Positions 40,983-50,983 of a stretch of 64,000 nt of DNA are shown piece after piece. The notes beneath the pieces are model-generated. The model did no database searches. It saw only the letters and a program-made list of their open reading frames with translations, and was not told where the DNA came from. The DNA comes from Rhodothermus profundi (GTDB lineage Bacteria; Bacteroidota; Rhodothermia; Rhodothermales; Rhodothermaceae), in NCBI RefSeq assembly GCF_900142415.1, contig NZ_FRAU01000002.1, forward strand, positions 186,001-250,000, written 5' to 3'. Position 1 is the first letter of the stretch. Every line of letters begins with the position of its first letter. The translations under genes were made by a program, and so were the position numbers.

Positions 40983-43504
40983 GGAAGCCCCAGAGCGCAG
41001 CCGGTCCAATCCATTGCCCGAAGTAACTGGCGAGGCGGTTGGAGCACCGGGTCCAGCAGGCCGATAGGAGCTCCCGGAGGAAGTTCCAGGCGAGGGAACG
41101 TAGGTGCTTCGGGCGTAAAGGTGCGATTCAAGAAGCGTAAGATCCAGGCGCGGTGGTAGCGACGGTGAGCACGCGTAGCCGCATCGGGTCCGGGATGCTG
41201 CGCGAGCCAGTCGGCCAGCGTCTGCAGGTGGGCTTCCAGCTCGACGCGCACGTCGATGGGCGTCTGATGATCCTGCACGCGTTCGAGCAGACCGGCGGTC
41301 CAGGCCGTTTGAACGACGCGCTGCAAATGCGCCTCGTAAGGGTCGTCGGGGATAGCGGCCTGCCAGACGCGTCGGGTTATCTGGTGGAGCACTTCCGTCA
41401 GGGAGGGCAGCTCAGGGTTAACGAATACCTGGTAGCGCAGGCGGCTCAGGCGTTCGGGTTGCAATAGTAAATCGAACACCTGGCGGGCAGCTGCTTCGGC
41501 AGGAGCGATGGGATCGAAGAGCGGAGCCGTCCGGCGGGCGAACAGTTCGCGATGGGGCGGGTAGCCCGGGGGGCGGGGCGGAATAAGGGTGCGAAGCGAT
41601 GCAGGAAGTCGCAGCGTGGCGGGCTGCACAATGGTAAGGAGCGCGTTCAACGCAGCACGCTGCGTGGCGCCGGGTACAGGGCGGACAATTGGCGCGTCGG
41701 GCATTGCTTCGGAGCGGAGGGCGTACGTGTAGAAGGCCCCGCCGATCAGTTTGACGGTGGCTTCTGTCTGGTATCGGTGCCACAGGTAGATCGGAACCAG
41801 CACCTCTTCGAGAGTGGCCAGTGGACGTCCTGCGCGCAGGTTGTGCAGGCCAAAGCGCTCCAGGGCAATCTGGCGCACCCGGAGCTCTCGGTGCAGCGCT
41901 TCGACCGCGTCGGTGCCGTTGTCCCAGAGGTGGGCCAGCGGATGCGCTCCGCCGGGAGGCCGCGCGTCGGCGTCCGTTATGAAGTGCAGGCCCTGTCGGG
42001 TTGCTTCTTCGAGGATTGCTTCCAGCGCAGCCGTTTCGTCGGTGCCCGGTGGAAACTGGCTATAGCCATAGCGAATGGCTACTTTGTCCCAGGCGCCGAT
42101 GCCGGTATCATAGGCCTCCGAGACGTCCAGGGAGCCGTCAGCGCGCACGCGCACGTACGGAGCCGGATAGTCCATGACCGAAGCGCGGTCGTTCACCGAG
42201 GCGGCAAAGTTATGCTGCAGCCCCAGAGTGTGTCCGACTTCGTGCGCAGCCAGTTGGCGAATGCGTGCCAGAGCCAGTTGCAGCATGGGATCGGCTTGGG
42301 GCGGGTAGCCCTGCGCGTGGGCGCTGTCGTAGGGCGCCAGCAGTCCTTCAAAAATCAGGTAGTCCTGACGGATGCGCAGGGAGCCCAGCGTGACATGCCC
42401 CTTAATGATTTCGCCGGTCCGTGGGTCGATAATTGTGCGGCCATAGCTCCAGCCGCGGGTCGCCCGATGCACCCACTGGATGACGTTGTAGCGCACGTCG
42501 AGTGGATCGGCGGTATCGGGCAAGAGTTCGACGCGGAACGCATTGCGGAAACCAGCTGCCTCAAATGCTTCAGCCCACCAGGAAGCCCCTTCGATTAGCG
42601 CCTGCCGAATGGGCTCAGGCGCTCCGGGGTCTACGTAGTACACAATGGGCTTCACCGGCTCGCTGACCGGCGCGTGGGGGTCTTTCTTCTGGAGCCGGTG
42701 CCGGACGATCCAGCGGCGGGCCAGGGGTTCGCCTACAGGGCTCGTGTAGTCATAAAAAGTGAGATGAAAGAAACCGCTGCGCGGATCATGCAGGCGGGGT
42801 TGGTAGCCCGGTGGCGGCAGGGCCACAAACATCAGGCGCTGGCGCAGCGTGACGTGCTCGGGAACGGCCGCTACCTGCCGCACAAAACGGCCCGGCTGAT
42901 CACTGGAGAAAGTAAGCAGCGCGTCGATCACAATGTTTTGAGGAAAGGCTTTGACCGCTTCAAACAGAATCGTGCTCCGGTCGCGATCCAGGCGAAACGT
43001 GCCCTGGCGGGTCCGCCGCAGGCGGCCGACCACGTCCATCGCGTCGTGCAGCGCAAAGTCGGTTGCATCCACCAGAAAGCGATTTCCCTGACGGGCTACG
43101 ACCGGAAAACGCCAGAGCACCGCGGCCGCAAAGGCCTCTTCGACGGCCCGCTGGGCCGGCGCGTCTCCGGTAAGGGCGCGGTAGGTCAGGTTAGGGGCAT
43201 AGAGCAGGATCTGGTTGCCGGTGCGCCGAAATTGTACGACACGCTCTTCGCCAAAAAGTCCGCGGTCCAGCCCTACGTCGTTAGAGCCCAGTCCTGCCGG
43301 CAGGGCTGGAACCAGCAGCAGCGATGCCTCAGAGGGGACGACTTCCAGGTAGAGCTTGCCGTTCAACGTGTCCACGTGCACTGTAAGCAACCCCTCATGA
43401 CGCACCATGCCCTGGGTGAAGGTGTCGATATTCGGCAGTTCCTGGGCAAAGAGCAGGGATGTCCAGAGCGCAGGTAGCGCCAGCAGTAAAAAGCGGTGCC
43501 GCAT
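40979..43504 (-). CDS. Secreted zinc-dependent metalloprotease (DUF5117/DUF4953 type)
   Basis: An 841-aa protein with a signal peptide (LLLALPALWTSLLFAQ). The zinc site is AAHEVGHTLGLQHNFAAS (H421, E422, H425, then H431) with a following SVMDYPAP Met-turn. This large family is common in Bacteroidota and related phyla; substrates are unknown. The start at 43504 begins the signal peptide; the reading from 43546 adds 14 residues. Its 3' end overlaps arsR by 4 bp, convergent. Confidence 0.87.
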   Translation of the reverse strand: MRHRFLLLALPALWTSLLFAQELPNIDTFTQGMVRHEGLLTVHVDTLNGKLYLEVVPSEASLLLVPALPAGLGSNDVGLDRGLFGEERVVQFRRTGNQILLYAPNLTYRALTGDAPAQRAVEEAFAAAVLWRFPVVARQGNRFLVDATDFALHDAMDVVGRLRRTRQGTFRLDRDRSTILFEAVKAFPQNIVIDALLTFSSDQPGRFVRQVAAVPEHVTLRQRLMFVALPPPGYQPRLHDPRSGFFHLTFYDYTSPVGEPLARRWIVRHRLQKKDPHAPVSEPVKPIVYYVDPGAPEPIRQALIEGASWWAEAFEAAGFRNAFRVELLPDTADPLDVRYNVIQWVHRATRGWSYGRTIIDPRTGEIIKGHVTLGSLRIRQDYLIFEGLLAPYDSAHAQGYPPQADPMLQLALARIRQLAAHEVGHTLGLQHNFAASVNDRASVMDYPAPYVRVRADGSLDVSEAYDTGIGAWDKVAIRYGYSQFPPGTDETAALEAILEEATRQGLHFITDADARPPGGAHPLAHLWDNGTDAVEALHRELRVRQIALERFGLHNLRAGRPLATLEEVLVPIYLWHRYQTEATVKLIGGAFYTYALRSEAMPDAPIVRPVPGATQRAALNALLTIVQPATLRLPASLRTLIPPRPPGYPPHRELFARRTAPLFDPIAPAEAAARQVFDLLLQPERLSRLRYQVFVNPELPSLTEVLHQITRRVWQAAIPDDPYEAHLQRVVQTAWTAGLLERVQDHQTPIDVRVELEAHLQTLADWLAQHPGPDAATRAHRRYHRAWILRFLNRTFTPEAPTFPRLELPPGAPIGLLDPVLQPPRQLLRAMDWTGCALGLP

Positions 43505-43570
43505 CGCTTTTCCTGGGGATTTATAAACGGCCTGACTCTGCATCAAAATAGCAAATTCTGTATTTTCTGA

Positions 43571-43578
43571 AAGCGCTT
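43571..43578. promoter_or_regulatory. AAGCGCTT site upstream of the S9 peptidase
   Basis: TGAAAGCGCTTTTTG surrounds the palindromic octamer AAGCGCTT, 27 bp before the peptidase start. It is similar to the operator-like sites near the LacI gene. It may be coincidental. Confidence 0.3.
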
Positions 43579-43604
43579 TTTGTTAACCAGACCTGCAGGC
43601 CGCC

Positions 43605-45665
43605 ATGCGTCGCGTAGCCCTTGTTCTGTTGCTTCTGCTTGTCTCTGGTGCGGAGAGTTATGCGCAATCGGCACGGCTGACGCTGGACCGCTATCTGGAG
43701 TGGGAAGATGTAGACGATCCGCAGATTTCTCCGGATGGTCAACGCATTGTCTTTACGCGCCGGTGGGTGGACAAGCAAAAAGATCGATGGCAATCAGCGC
43801 TCTGGATTATGAATGCTGATGGGTCGCAGCAGCGCTTTCTGGTTGAGGGACGGTCGCCGCGCTGGTCGCCGGATGGGACGCGCATTGCCTTTATCGCCAA
43901 CGATGCGGAAGGGCGCCCGCAGATTTTTGTCAAATGGGTCGATCTGCCAGAGCCACCTACGCAGTTAACGCGCCTGACCGAAGCGCCGGCCAGCCTGAGC
44001 TGGTCGCCCGACGGGCGGATGATTGCGTTCACGATGAACGTACCGGTCGAGGTGCGCTGGAACATTAAGCTGCCTCAAGCTCCAGAAGGAGCGCAGTGGA
44101 CCAAGCCACCTCGGCTGGTGCGACGGCTGCATTACCGGGCCGACCGCCGGGGATTCATGGAGGAGGCCTACACGCATCTCTTTGTGATTCCCGCCGAAGG
44201 AGGCACGCCCCGGCAGCTTACGGAAGGGACCTGGCATGTGGGACCCCGTTTTGATGGTCTGCCGGCCCGCGCTACGCTGAGCTGGACGCCGGACAGCCGC
44301 ACCATCGTGTTCGATGGATTCAAAGCATCAGCCGATTCGGTGGACCGTAACTATCGCAACGCGCATCTCTATGCGATTGATGTGGAAACCCGGCAGCTGC
44401 GCCAGCTTACGCAGCGGCCCGGACGCTGGACGCAGCCGGCCGTCTCGCCAGACGGCCGATGGGTAGCTTTCACGGGCTTTGCCGAAACCCGCCAGACCTA
44501 CCATGCGGCGGATCTCTGGATCATGCCGCTTGACGGCAGCGCCGAGCCCCGTAACCTGACCCGGACGCTCGACCGGGACGTCAGCAACCTCCACTGGGCC
44601 CCCGATGGCTCAGGCGTCTATTTTACGATTAACGACCGGGGCACGCGCAACGTTTACTTCGCGTCGGTTCGAGGCGAGGTGCGCCAGGTAACGCGGGGCG
44701 TGCACATGCTCTCGCTTACCTCAGTGGCGCGTAACGGAATCGCCGTCGGCGTGCGCACCAGCTATCATGAGCCGGATGATGTGGTCCGCTTTGCATTGAG
44801 CCGGCCCGACCAGATCGAGCGGCTGACGGCGGTTAACGACGACGTGCTGCAGGACGTGAAACTGGGCGAAGTCGAAGAAATCTGGTACGCTTCGCGCGAC
44901 GGGACGCGCATTCAGGGCTGGATTGTCAAACCACCGGACTTTGATCCCGCTCAGAAGTATCCTTTAATTCTGCACATCCATGGCGGTCCGCATGCCATGT
45001 ACAATGTGGGCTTCAACTTTTCCTTCCAGAATTTTGCTGCCAACGGGTATGTTGTGCTCTATACCAATCCGCGGGGCAGCACAGGCTATGGGACCGAGTT
45101 TGGCGCAGCGATCAGTCAGGCCTATCCGGGGGTGGACCACGAGGACCTGATGGCCGGAGTCGATGCGTTGTTGGAGCGGGGCTACATTGATCCGGATCGG
45201 TTGTTTGTAACCGGATGTAGCGGAGGCGGCGTGCTTTCCAGTTGGGCCATTGGCCAGACCGATCGGTTTGCTGCCGCGGCTGTGCGCTGCCCGGTAACCG
45301 ACTGGATCAGCATGGCCGGTACGACCGATATTCCGCTTTTCACGTTCAACTGGTTTCACAAGCCGTTCTGGGAAGATCCTTCAGAGTGGTTGGCGCGCTC
45401 GCCTCTGATGCTGGTCAGCAACGTTAAGACGCCTACGTTGCTGATGACCGGCGAGCTGGACCTGCGCACGCCAATGAGCCAGACGGAAGAATACTACATT
45501 GCACTGAAGATGCGCGGCGTGCCGGTCGTGTTGCTCCGCTTTCACGACGAGTATCACGGCACGGGCTCGCGGCCGTCCAACTTTATGCGGACGCAGCGTT
45601 ACATCATGGACTGGTTTGAAAAGAAAGGCCGCATTCCGGGCGTGACGGTCGAAGCATCGAAGTAG
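43605..45665 (+). CDS. Secreted S9-family (prolyl oligopeptidase type) peptidase
   Basis: A 686-aa protein. A signal peptide (residues 1-21, SYAQ) precedes a beta-propeller made of WD40/TolB-like repeats (SPDGQRIVFTRR, SPDGTRIAFIAN, SPDGRMIAFTMN, SPDGRWVAFTGF, APDGSGVYFTIN). An alpha/beta-hydrolase domain follows, with S539 (TGCSGGGVLS), D619 (GELDLRTP) and H651 (DEYHGTG). The nucleophile motif GCSGGG has Cys in the position before Ser. It cleaves peptides, probably in the periplasm. It is divergent from the zinc metalloprotease. Confidence 0.93.
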   Translation: MRRVALVLLLLLVSGAESYAQSARLTLDRYLEWEDVDDPQISPDGQRIVFTRRWVDKQKDRWQSALWIMNADGSQQRFLVEGRSPRWSPDGTRIAFIANDAEGRPQIFVKWVDLPEPPTQLTRLTEAPASLSWSPDGRMIAFTMNVPVEVRWNIKLPQAPEGAQWTKPPRLVRRLHYRADRRGFMEEAYTHLFVIPAEGGTPRQLTEGTWHVGPRFDGLPARATLSWTPDSRTIVFDGFKASADSVDRNYRNAHLYAIDVETRQLRQLTQRPGRWTQPAVSPDGRWVAFTGFAETRQTYHAADLWIMPLDGSAEPRNLTRTLDRDVSNLHWAPDGSGVYFTINDRGTRNVYFASVRGEVRQVTRGVHMLSLTSVARNGIAVGVRTSYHEPDDVVRFALSRPDQIERLTAVNDDVLQDVKLGEVEEIWYASRDGTRIQGWIVKPPDFDPAQKYPLILHIHGGPHAMYNVGFNFSFQNFAANGYVVLYTNPRGSTGYGTEFGAAISQAYPGVDHEDLMAGVDALLERGYIDPDRLFVTGCSGGGVLSSWAIGQTDRFAAAAVRCPVTDWISMAGTTDIPLFTFNWFHKPFWEDPSEWLARSPLMLVSNVKTPTLLMTGELDLRTPMSQTEEYYIALKMRGVPVVLLRFHDEYHGTGSRPSNFMRTQRYIMDWFEKKGRIPGVTVEASK

Positions 45666-45672
45666 CCGGGCG

Positions 45673-46908
45673 TCAGGACAGGCGCTCTGCCTCCAGACGC
45701 GCTTCCAGCGCCAGAGCTGCTTCGATCAGTTGCTCGCGGAGGGGGTGAAGTTGCTCGTGCTGGTCGATGTAGCGCGTGAGGGCTTCGCGCAGTGAGCTGT
45801 CGCGTTCAACAATGGTGCGCTGCTCGCGCACGACCGGTTCGACCGTACGCTCAATGCCCGCAATGTGGGCAGCAGCCTGCAGGGCTTCACGGATGCGGCG
45901 CAGGTCGATACGGGCTACCTGGTCTTCGTTCACCTGGTAGCGCACGCGCACAATGGCATCGGCTACCGCTACCCGGCCAATAGCGTTCAGAATGCGCTCC
46001 GTAGGGTCGTCGCTGTCTCGAGCGTCCACCTGCACGTCCACGAAGCGACGGGCCGGGGTTTCCACGAAGCGATACTGCGTCTGTTTGCGGGATCCCTGCG
46101 TCTGGATTTCGACCAGGACAAACCCTTTGGGATCCTCTGCTTCGCGAAAGGAGACCCGTTCGATGCTGCTGCTGTAGACGACCGGGATGCCGTCGGGGTT
46201 GAGGTTCTGGTGCCGGTGAATGTGGCCCAGGGCAACGTAGTCGATGGGCGGCAGGGCCAGCTGGCCTACGGTAAACTTGGGTTCGTAGGCTATCAGACTG
46301 GTACGCTCCGAGCCCGACAGTTCTGCGCCCTGCACGCTGAAGTGTCCGGCCAGTATGGTAGGGAGCGAGGGATCCAGTCGTTCAACGGCTTTCTGGACGT
46401 ATTCCGTGTAGAGTTGCTCGATGACCTCGCGCACTTCTGCGGCTGATTTCTGACGATATTCCCTGCGGGTCAGGAGCAGGCTGCGCACGGGCCAGGGGAG
46501 CGCGATGAGTTGGAGGGGGCCGCTTTTGGTCTGGATGGTAGCCACTTCAGGACGTCGGAAGACGCGGGCCTGGCCTTCCAGATAGCGAAAAATATCAATA
46601 GAGGATGCGCGTCCAAAGGTAACGGGATGGTCGTGGTTGCCTACCAGCAGGACGAGGGGAATCCCCCGTTCTACGAGGGGCTGAAGACATTCGGCAAAGA
46701 TCATCTGCTCGGTGGGCGAAGGGTCCGGGTTGCGAAAGGCGTCGCCGCAGAACAGAAACAGATCGACGTCTTCGGCAAGCGCTTGTTCTACCAGAAAGGT
46801 AAACGACCGTCGGAAGTCCTGCAGGCGCGAGTTCAGACCGGTGGCCGGATCAACGCGGCCATACGTTGTGATGCCCAGGTGGATATCGGCTGTGTGCAGG
46901 ATTTTCAT
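45673..46908 (-). CDS. sbcD: SbcD/Mre11-type DNA-repair exonuclease
   Basis: A 411-aa calcineurin-like nuclease: ILHTADIHLG, LFCGDAFRNPDP, VLLVGNHDHP, ILAGHFSVQG and YVALGHIHRHQ supply the two-metal site. A C-terminal capping domain follows (FVDVQVDARDSDDPTERIL onward). SbcD normally works with the SbcC/Rad50 ATPase. No sbcC is adjacent: the next gene downstream is the convergent peptidase and the upstream one is a penicillin-binding protein. An unlinked partner is likely. Confidence 0.88.
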   Translation of the reverse strand: MKILHTADIHLGITTYGRVDPATGLNSRLQDFRRSFTFLVEQALAEDVDLFLFCGDAFRNPDPSPTEQMIFAECLQPLVERGIPLVLLVGNHDHPVTFGRASSIDIFRYLEGQARVFRRPEVATIQTKSGPLQLIALPWPVRSLLLTRREYRQKSAAEVREVIEQLYTEYVQKAVERLDPSLPTILAGHFSVQGAELSGSERTSLIAYEPKFTVGQLALPPIDYVALGHIHRHQNLNPDGIPVVYSSSIERVSFREAEDPKGFVLVEIQTQGSRKQTQYRFVETPARRFVDVQVDARDSDDPTERILNAIGRVAVADAIVRVRYQVNEDQVARIDLRRIREALQAAAHIAGIERTVEPVVREQRTIVERDSSLREALTRYIDQHEQLHPLREQLIEAALALEARLEAERLS

Positions 46909-46968
46909 GGCATGGACGGGCTACCGGTCGTCGCCAAAGATAAGACGACCGTGCCTTGAACGCCAGCG

Positions 46969-49320
46969 TTACCAGCCGACGCGGCGTTGATGCAGCTCTG
47001 GAATAATTCGGCGTTCCTGTTGGAGCGAATCGGCACCGGGCAGATGCAGGCCGAGAGGCAGCGGGAAGGTGGCATCGCTGATTTCGATATCCGGCGCCTG
47101 CTCCATGCGTCGCCAGAAGTCGCCGACGATCAGCAGCGCATTGTGAGCGCCCTGGCCCCACCAGTGCGTGCGGAACGTGACCCGGGGGTCGTTAAAGCCC
47201 ACCCATGCACCGGTAACCAGCTCCGGATGCATCAGAACAAACCAGCCATCGGCGCTATTCTGCGTAGTGCCCGTTTTGCCTGCCAGATCGTACCGCGTCA
47301 GCCCGAACTGCCAGCGGATGCGCTGCCCTGTTCCATAGCGGATTACGTCCCGCAGCATATCGACTACCGTGTAGGCGGTTTCTTCAGAGATGGCTTCGCG
47401 GGGAGTAGGCCGCGCTTCGTAGAGCACATGACCGTTGGCGTCTTCGATCCGGGTTACCACGGTGGGTTCGTAATACAGGCCCCCGCTGGCCAGCGTAGCG
47501 TAGGCGGAAACCAGCTCGAGCAGCGTTACGTTGCTGGTCCCCAGCGCCAGGGAAGGGACGGCTTTTAGCGGACTTTTGATGCCCATGCGGCGGGCGTAGA
47601 AGGCAACATTACTGGGACCTACCTGCAGCACCAGGCGGGCCGAGACGGTGTTTACCGAGCGGGCCAGGGCTTCGCGCAGCGTGATGAGCTGTCCCGTCGA
47701 TTCGCCCTCTGCATTTTTGGGCTGCCAGACATTTCCGGCCGGATCCACGTACGTTACAGAGCTGTCGGGGAGCACGTCGTAGGGCGACCAGCCGTTGTCG
47801 ATGGCGGCAGTGTAAAGGAATGGCTTGAAGGTAGAGCCCGGTTGCCGACGGGCAATGGCGACGTGGTCGTACCAGTCGCGCGTCAGGTCGCGGCCACCCA
47901 CCCAGGCCCGAACGTAGCCGTTGCGCGGGTCAATGGCCACAAAGCCAGCTTCCAGCCGCGTCTTGACGGCTTTAAGCGAATCCATGAAGCGCTGGTCGGC
48001 TCGAAGCTGGCGCAGCGCTTCTTCCGGAGCAATGCCCTGTGCTACCAGACGCCGGTAGCGTTCCGTTTCCCGGATAAACTGATCTACCGTGTCTTGCTTG
48101 CTGGACCAGTAATAGGCAAACGGTTCATAGTGCTGCTGCCGAAGGTACCGGTTGATGTCGTCGCCCAGAAAGTAGCCGGTTTCGCGACTCCACTCGTAGT
48201 TGACCACGGCCTGCAGCTTATCGAGCTGCTCTACCACTGCCTGGCGGGCCAGCTCCTGCAGCCGACTGTCCAGCGTGGTATAGACGCGCAGCCCATCGGT
48301 GTAGATGTTGTAGCCGTGCGCTTGGGCCCAGTTGACAAGCCAGCGGCGCACGTATTCTGCGAAGTACGGCGCGATGCTGGCGGTGATCGAAGAGGTGTGG
48401 AAATCCGTAACGATGGGGTCATCCTTGTGCGCTTCAAAAAAGGCGCGGTCCAGATAGCCGCGTCGGACCATTTGCCAGAGCACCACGTTGCGTCGCTGGC
48501 GGGCGCGTTCCGGAAAGCGGATAGGGTTGTAGAGAGCCGGGTTGCGGAGCATGCCGACCAGCGTCGCCGCCTCCAGCACGTTCAGGTCTCGGGCAGGCTT
48601 ATTGAAAAAGGTGCGGGCGGCCGATTCAATGCCAAAGGCGTTGTAAACGAACTCGACCGTGTTCAGGTACATTTCGATGATTTCGCGCTTGGTGTAGCGG
48701 CGTTCGAGTTCGACGGCCGTGACCATCTCTTTCAGTTTGCGTTTGATGGTCTGGGCGCGGCCGATTTGCTCGTTGTACAGGTTACGAGCCAGTTGTTGCG
48801 TGATGGTGGAGCCGCCTTGCACCTCGCGTCCCAGGCTCAGGATCGTTTGCGCTACGGCCGAGGCGGTGCGAAACAGGTCGATGCCCCAGTGGTCGTAGAA
48901 GCGGTGGTCTTCGGTAGCCAGCAGGGCCTGAATCACATAGGGGGAAATCTCGTCATAGGAGACCCAGGTGCGGTTCTGACGGGCGTAGCGGGCCAGCTCG
49001 CGGCCGTCGGCGGTGTAGGCGACGGTGGCCAGTTCGAAGGTAGGGTTGTCCAGTTGTTGAAAGGAAGGCAGTTCGTCGGCAAGCGACCACACGTAAAGTC
49101 CCAGTGCTAGCATGCCCAGCAGCGCCAGCCCTACCAGTACGCTCAGCACCAGGGCGGCCTGCGCCTTGCGGGGATCCCGGAAACGCCGGTAGAAGAAACC
49201 GCTCAGTCCACGGCGTTTCCGGGCAGGGCGGCCGTCGGAGCGTAGCCGGGCATGGCGGAAATTGGGGTCGTTGAAGTACCGTTGCAACTCTTCTTCGGTG
49301 TGGGTCCAGCGGTCAGGCAT
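46969..49320 (-). CDS. Bifunctional penicillin-binding protein 1A
   Basis: A 783-aa class A PBP that polymerises and cross-links peptidoglycan. One N-terminal membrane anchor (about 60-80) precedes a GT51 transglycosylase domain (ALLATEDHRFYDHWGIDLFR, GGSTITQQLARNLY, YTKREIIEMYLNTVEF). The transpeptidase domain has RQPGSTFKPFLYT (SxxK), RSVNTVSARL (SxN) and GKTGTTQNSADGWF (KTG). The basic N-terminal cytoplasmic tail RPARKRRGLSGFFYRRFRD is normal. Confidence 0.94.
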   Translation of the reverse strand: MPDRWTHTEEELQRYFNDPNFRHARLRSDGRPARKRRGLSGFFYRRFRDPRKAQAALVLSVLVGLALLGMLALGLYVWSLADELPSFQQLDNPTFELATVAYTADGRELARYARQNRTWVSYDEISPYVIQALLATEDHRFYDHWGIDLFRTASAVAQTILSLGREVQGGSTITQQLARNLYNEQIGRAQTIKRKLKEMVTAVELERRYTKREIIEMYLNTVEFVYNAFGIESAARTFFNKPARDLNVLEAATLVGMLRNPALYNPIRFPERARQRRNVVLWQMVRRGYLDRAFFEAHKDDPIVTDFHTSSITASIAPYFAEYVRRWLVNWAQAHGYNIYTDGLRVYTTLDSRLQELARQAVVEQLDKLQAVVNYEWSRETGYFLGDDINRYLRQQHYEPFAYYWSSKQDTVDQFIRETERYRRLVAQGIAPEEALRQLRADQRFMDSLKAVKTRLEAGFVAIDPRNGYVRAWVGGRDLTRDWYDHVAIARRQPGSTFKPFLYTAAIDNGWSPYDVLPDSSVTYVDPAGNVWQPKNAEGESTGQLITLREALARSVNTVSARLVLQVGPSNVAFYARRMGIKSPLKAVPSLALGTSNVTLLELVSAYATLASGGLYYEPTVVTRIEDANGHVLYEARPTPREAISEETAYTVVDMLRDVIRYGTGQRIRWQFGLTRYDLAGKTGTTQNSADGWFVLMHPELVTGAWVGFNDPRVTFRTHWWGQGAHNALLIVGDFWRRMEQAPDIEISDATFPLPLGLHLPGADSLQQERRIIPELHQRRVGW

Positions 49321-49342
49321 GGATTCGTTGCCGTTCCACGGC

Positions 49343-50092
49343 TCAGGGTAGGGGATACCGGATCAACGTCTGTAGGCCGTCTGGGGTCCAGCGGCAGAGC
49401 GCCAGCGCGTTCGCTTCCAGGAGGCCGAATGTCTGGTCCTGATACCAGCAGCCCGGGTTCAGATAGAGACCTTCGGGCCAGCAGTGCAGTTCGGCCTGAT
49501 GACTGTGGCCCAGGACCACAATGTCGGCTTGTTTTTCCTGCAGCACGCGATGCGCATGCTGGCGCAGGCGCTCGGCGATAACAGGGTTGAGCCGCTCGGG
49601 GCGCCATTGCGTAACGCGTCGGGCCAGGGCAAGGCCCAGGTCGCCAGGTAGCAGCGTTCGGTACAGCCAGACCGGTACAGGATGCCGGAGCAGGCGGCGG
49701 AGGGCGCGGGAGAGGGGGCCAGCGATAGCCAGATCCCCATGGTCCAGATAAACGCGGTATCCCAGCAACGTATCGACCACGGCTCGGTGCAGCACGCGCA
49801 CGCCCAGCTCCTGGGCGAAATAGTTCTGGTGCCAGGGGTCATGATTGCCGACCACGTAGGTGACCGGAAGGCCGCGGTCGGTCCAGCGTGCCAGCAGCGC
49901 CTGAAAGCGCACAAAACCTTTGGGCACGAGATGCCGATATTCAATGTAGTGGTGAAAGACATCCCCTACCAGTACCAGGTGCTGCGTCTGAGGGGCCAGG
50001 GTGTTCAGACAGGCCAGCAGGGATTGTTCGACAGCGCGTTCCGTGGCCGGATCCGCGCGTCCTAGATGTAAATCGGCAAAAAACAGAATCAC
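49343..50092 (-). CDS. UDP-2,3-diacylglucosamine pyrophosphatase (LpxH)-like phosphoesterase
   Basis: About 249 aa with the calcineurin-like pattern of LpxH: FFADLHLG, LVGDVFHHYIEYRH, VTYVVGNHDPWHQNYFAQELG, VYLDHGDL and VVLGHSHQAELHCW. LpxH cleaves UDP-diacylglucosamine to lipid X in lipid A synthesis. The start is a GTG at 50092 (SVILFFADLH); a TTG at 50098 is equally possible, and longer readings overlap the divergent promoter of the rhomboid gene. Confidence 0.8.
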   Translation of the reverse strand: MILFFADLHLGRADPATERAVEQSLLACLNTLAPQTQHLVLVGDVFHHYIEYRHLVPKGFVRFQALLARWTDRGLPVTYVVGNHDPWHQNYFAQELGVRVLHRAVVDTLLGYRVYLDHGDLAIAGPLSRALRRLLRHPVPVWLYRTLLPGDLGLALARRVTQWRPERLNPVIAERLRQHAHRVLQEKQADIVVLGHSHQAELHCWPEGLYLNPGCWYQDQTFGLLEANALALCRWTPDGLQTLIRYPLP

Positions 50093-50247
50093 GGACAAAA
50101 CGTTAGGAAGTCGCCGTAACTTAAAGGCAACGCGCGGCCTTGTTCGCCTGAGGGGGTGGTAGAGTTCCGGGCCCGCGTCAGGTCCGCACCCTTTTGGCGT
50201 CTGAGGCGTTGGATGCGCGTCTGCGAACCGGTAGTGAGCCAGCAATC

Positions 50248-50910
50248 ATGTACCGAGATTACGACTATTACCAGCCGCCCACGCGCTTTGCGGTTTTTCC
50301 GCCGGTCGTTAAGAATCTCCTGATCTTGAATGGGCTGGTATTTCTGGCGCAACTGGTACCCACCACCGACCGATTGCTGATCGAGTGGTTTGCACTCTGG
50401 CCGTTAGGGCTCCCGGAATTCTATCCTGGATTCTGGCCCTGGCAGCTCCTCACCTATAGTTTTTTGCACGGAGGCTTTGCGCACCTCTTTTTTAATATGT
50501 TTGCCCTCTGGATGTTTGGGGTGCCGATTGAGCGGGCCTGGGGGTCGCGGCGTTTTGGCGTATACTACTTTGTGAGCGTCATCGGAGCAGGGCTTACGCA
50601 GTTGCTTGTGGTGACCCTCAGCGGGGCGGTATATCCAACGGTAGGGGCTTCGGGAGGCGTTTTTGGCATTTTGCTCGCTTTTGGGATGATGTTTCCCAAC
50701 ACGCCTATTTACCTGTACTTTCTGTTTCCTATTAAGGCGAAATGGCTTGTCATTGGCTACGGGCTGCTAGAACTCTGGGCGGGCATAACCGGCACGCAGG
50801 CAGGCATTGCCAACTTTGCGCATCTGGGCGGGATGCTTTTCGGGTTTCTCCTGATTCAGTACTGGCGAGGCAAGCTGCCCTGGCGTCCGACTCGGCGCCT
50901 GTACTGGTAG
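50248..50910 (+). CDS. Rhomboid-family intramembrane serine protease
   Basis: A 220-aa membrane protein with six hydrophobic segments. Active-site Ser is in VGASGGVFGILLAF, and the catalytic His is in FAHLGGMLFGFLL. HLFFNMFALWMFG supplies the conserved oxyanion Asn/His. It cleaves membrane proteins within the bilayer. A second rhomboid follows 73 bp later, so the two form a pair. Confidence 0.9.
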   Translation: MYRDYDYYQPPTRFAVFPPVVKNLLILNGLVFLAQLVPTTDRLLIEWFALWPLGLPEFYPGFWPWQLLTYSFLHGGFAHLFFNMFALWMFGVPIERAWGSRRFGVYYFVSVIGAGLTQLLVVTLSGAVYPTVGASGGVFGILLAFGMMFPNTPIYLYFLFPIKAKWLVIGYGLLELWAGITGTQAGIANFAHLGGMLFGFLLIQYWRGKLPWRPTRRLYW

Positions 50911-50983
50911 CAGGACAAAACCTTTCGCCGGTCCATGCAGTACACACCAACAGGTCCGTGGAACCATCCATTCGGAGCGATCC

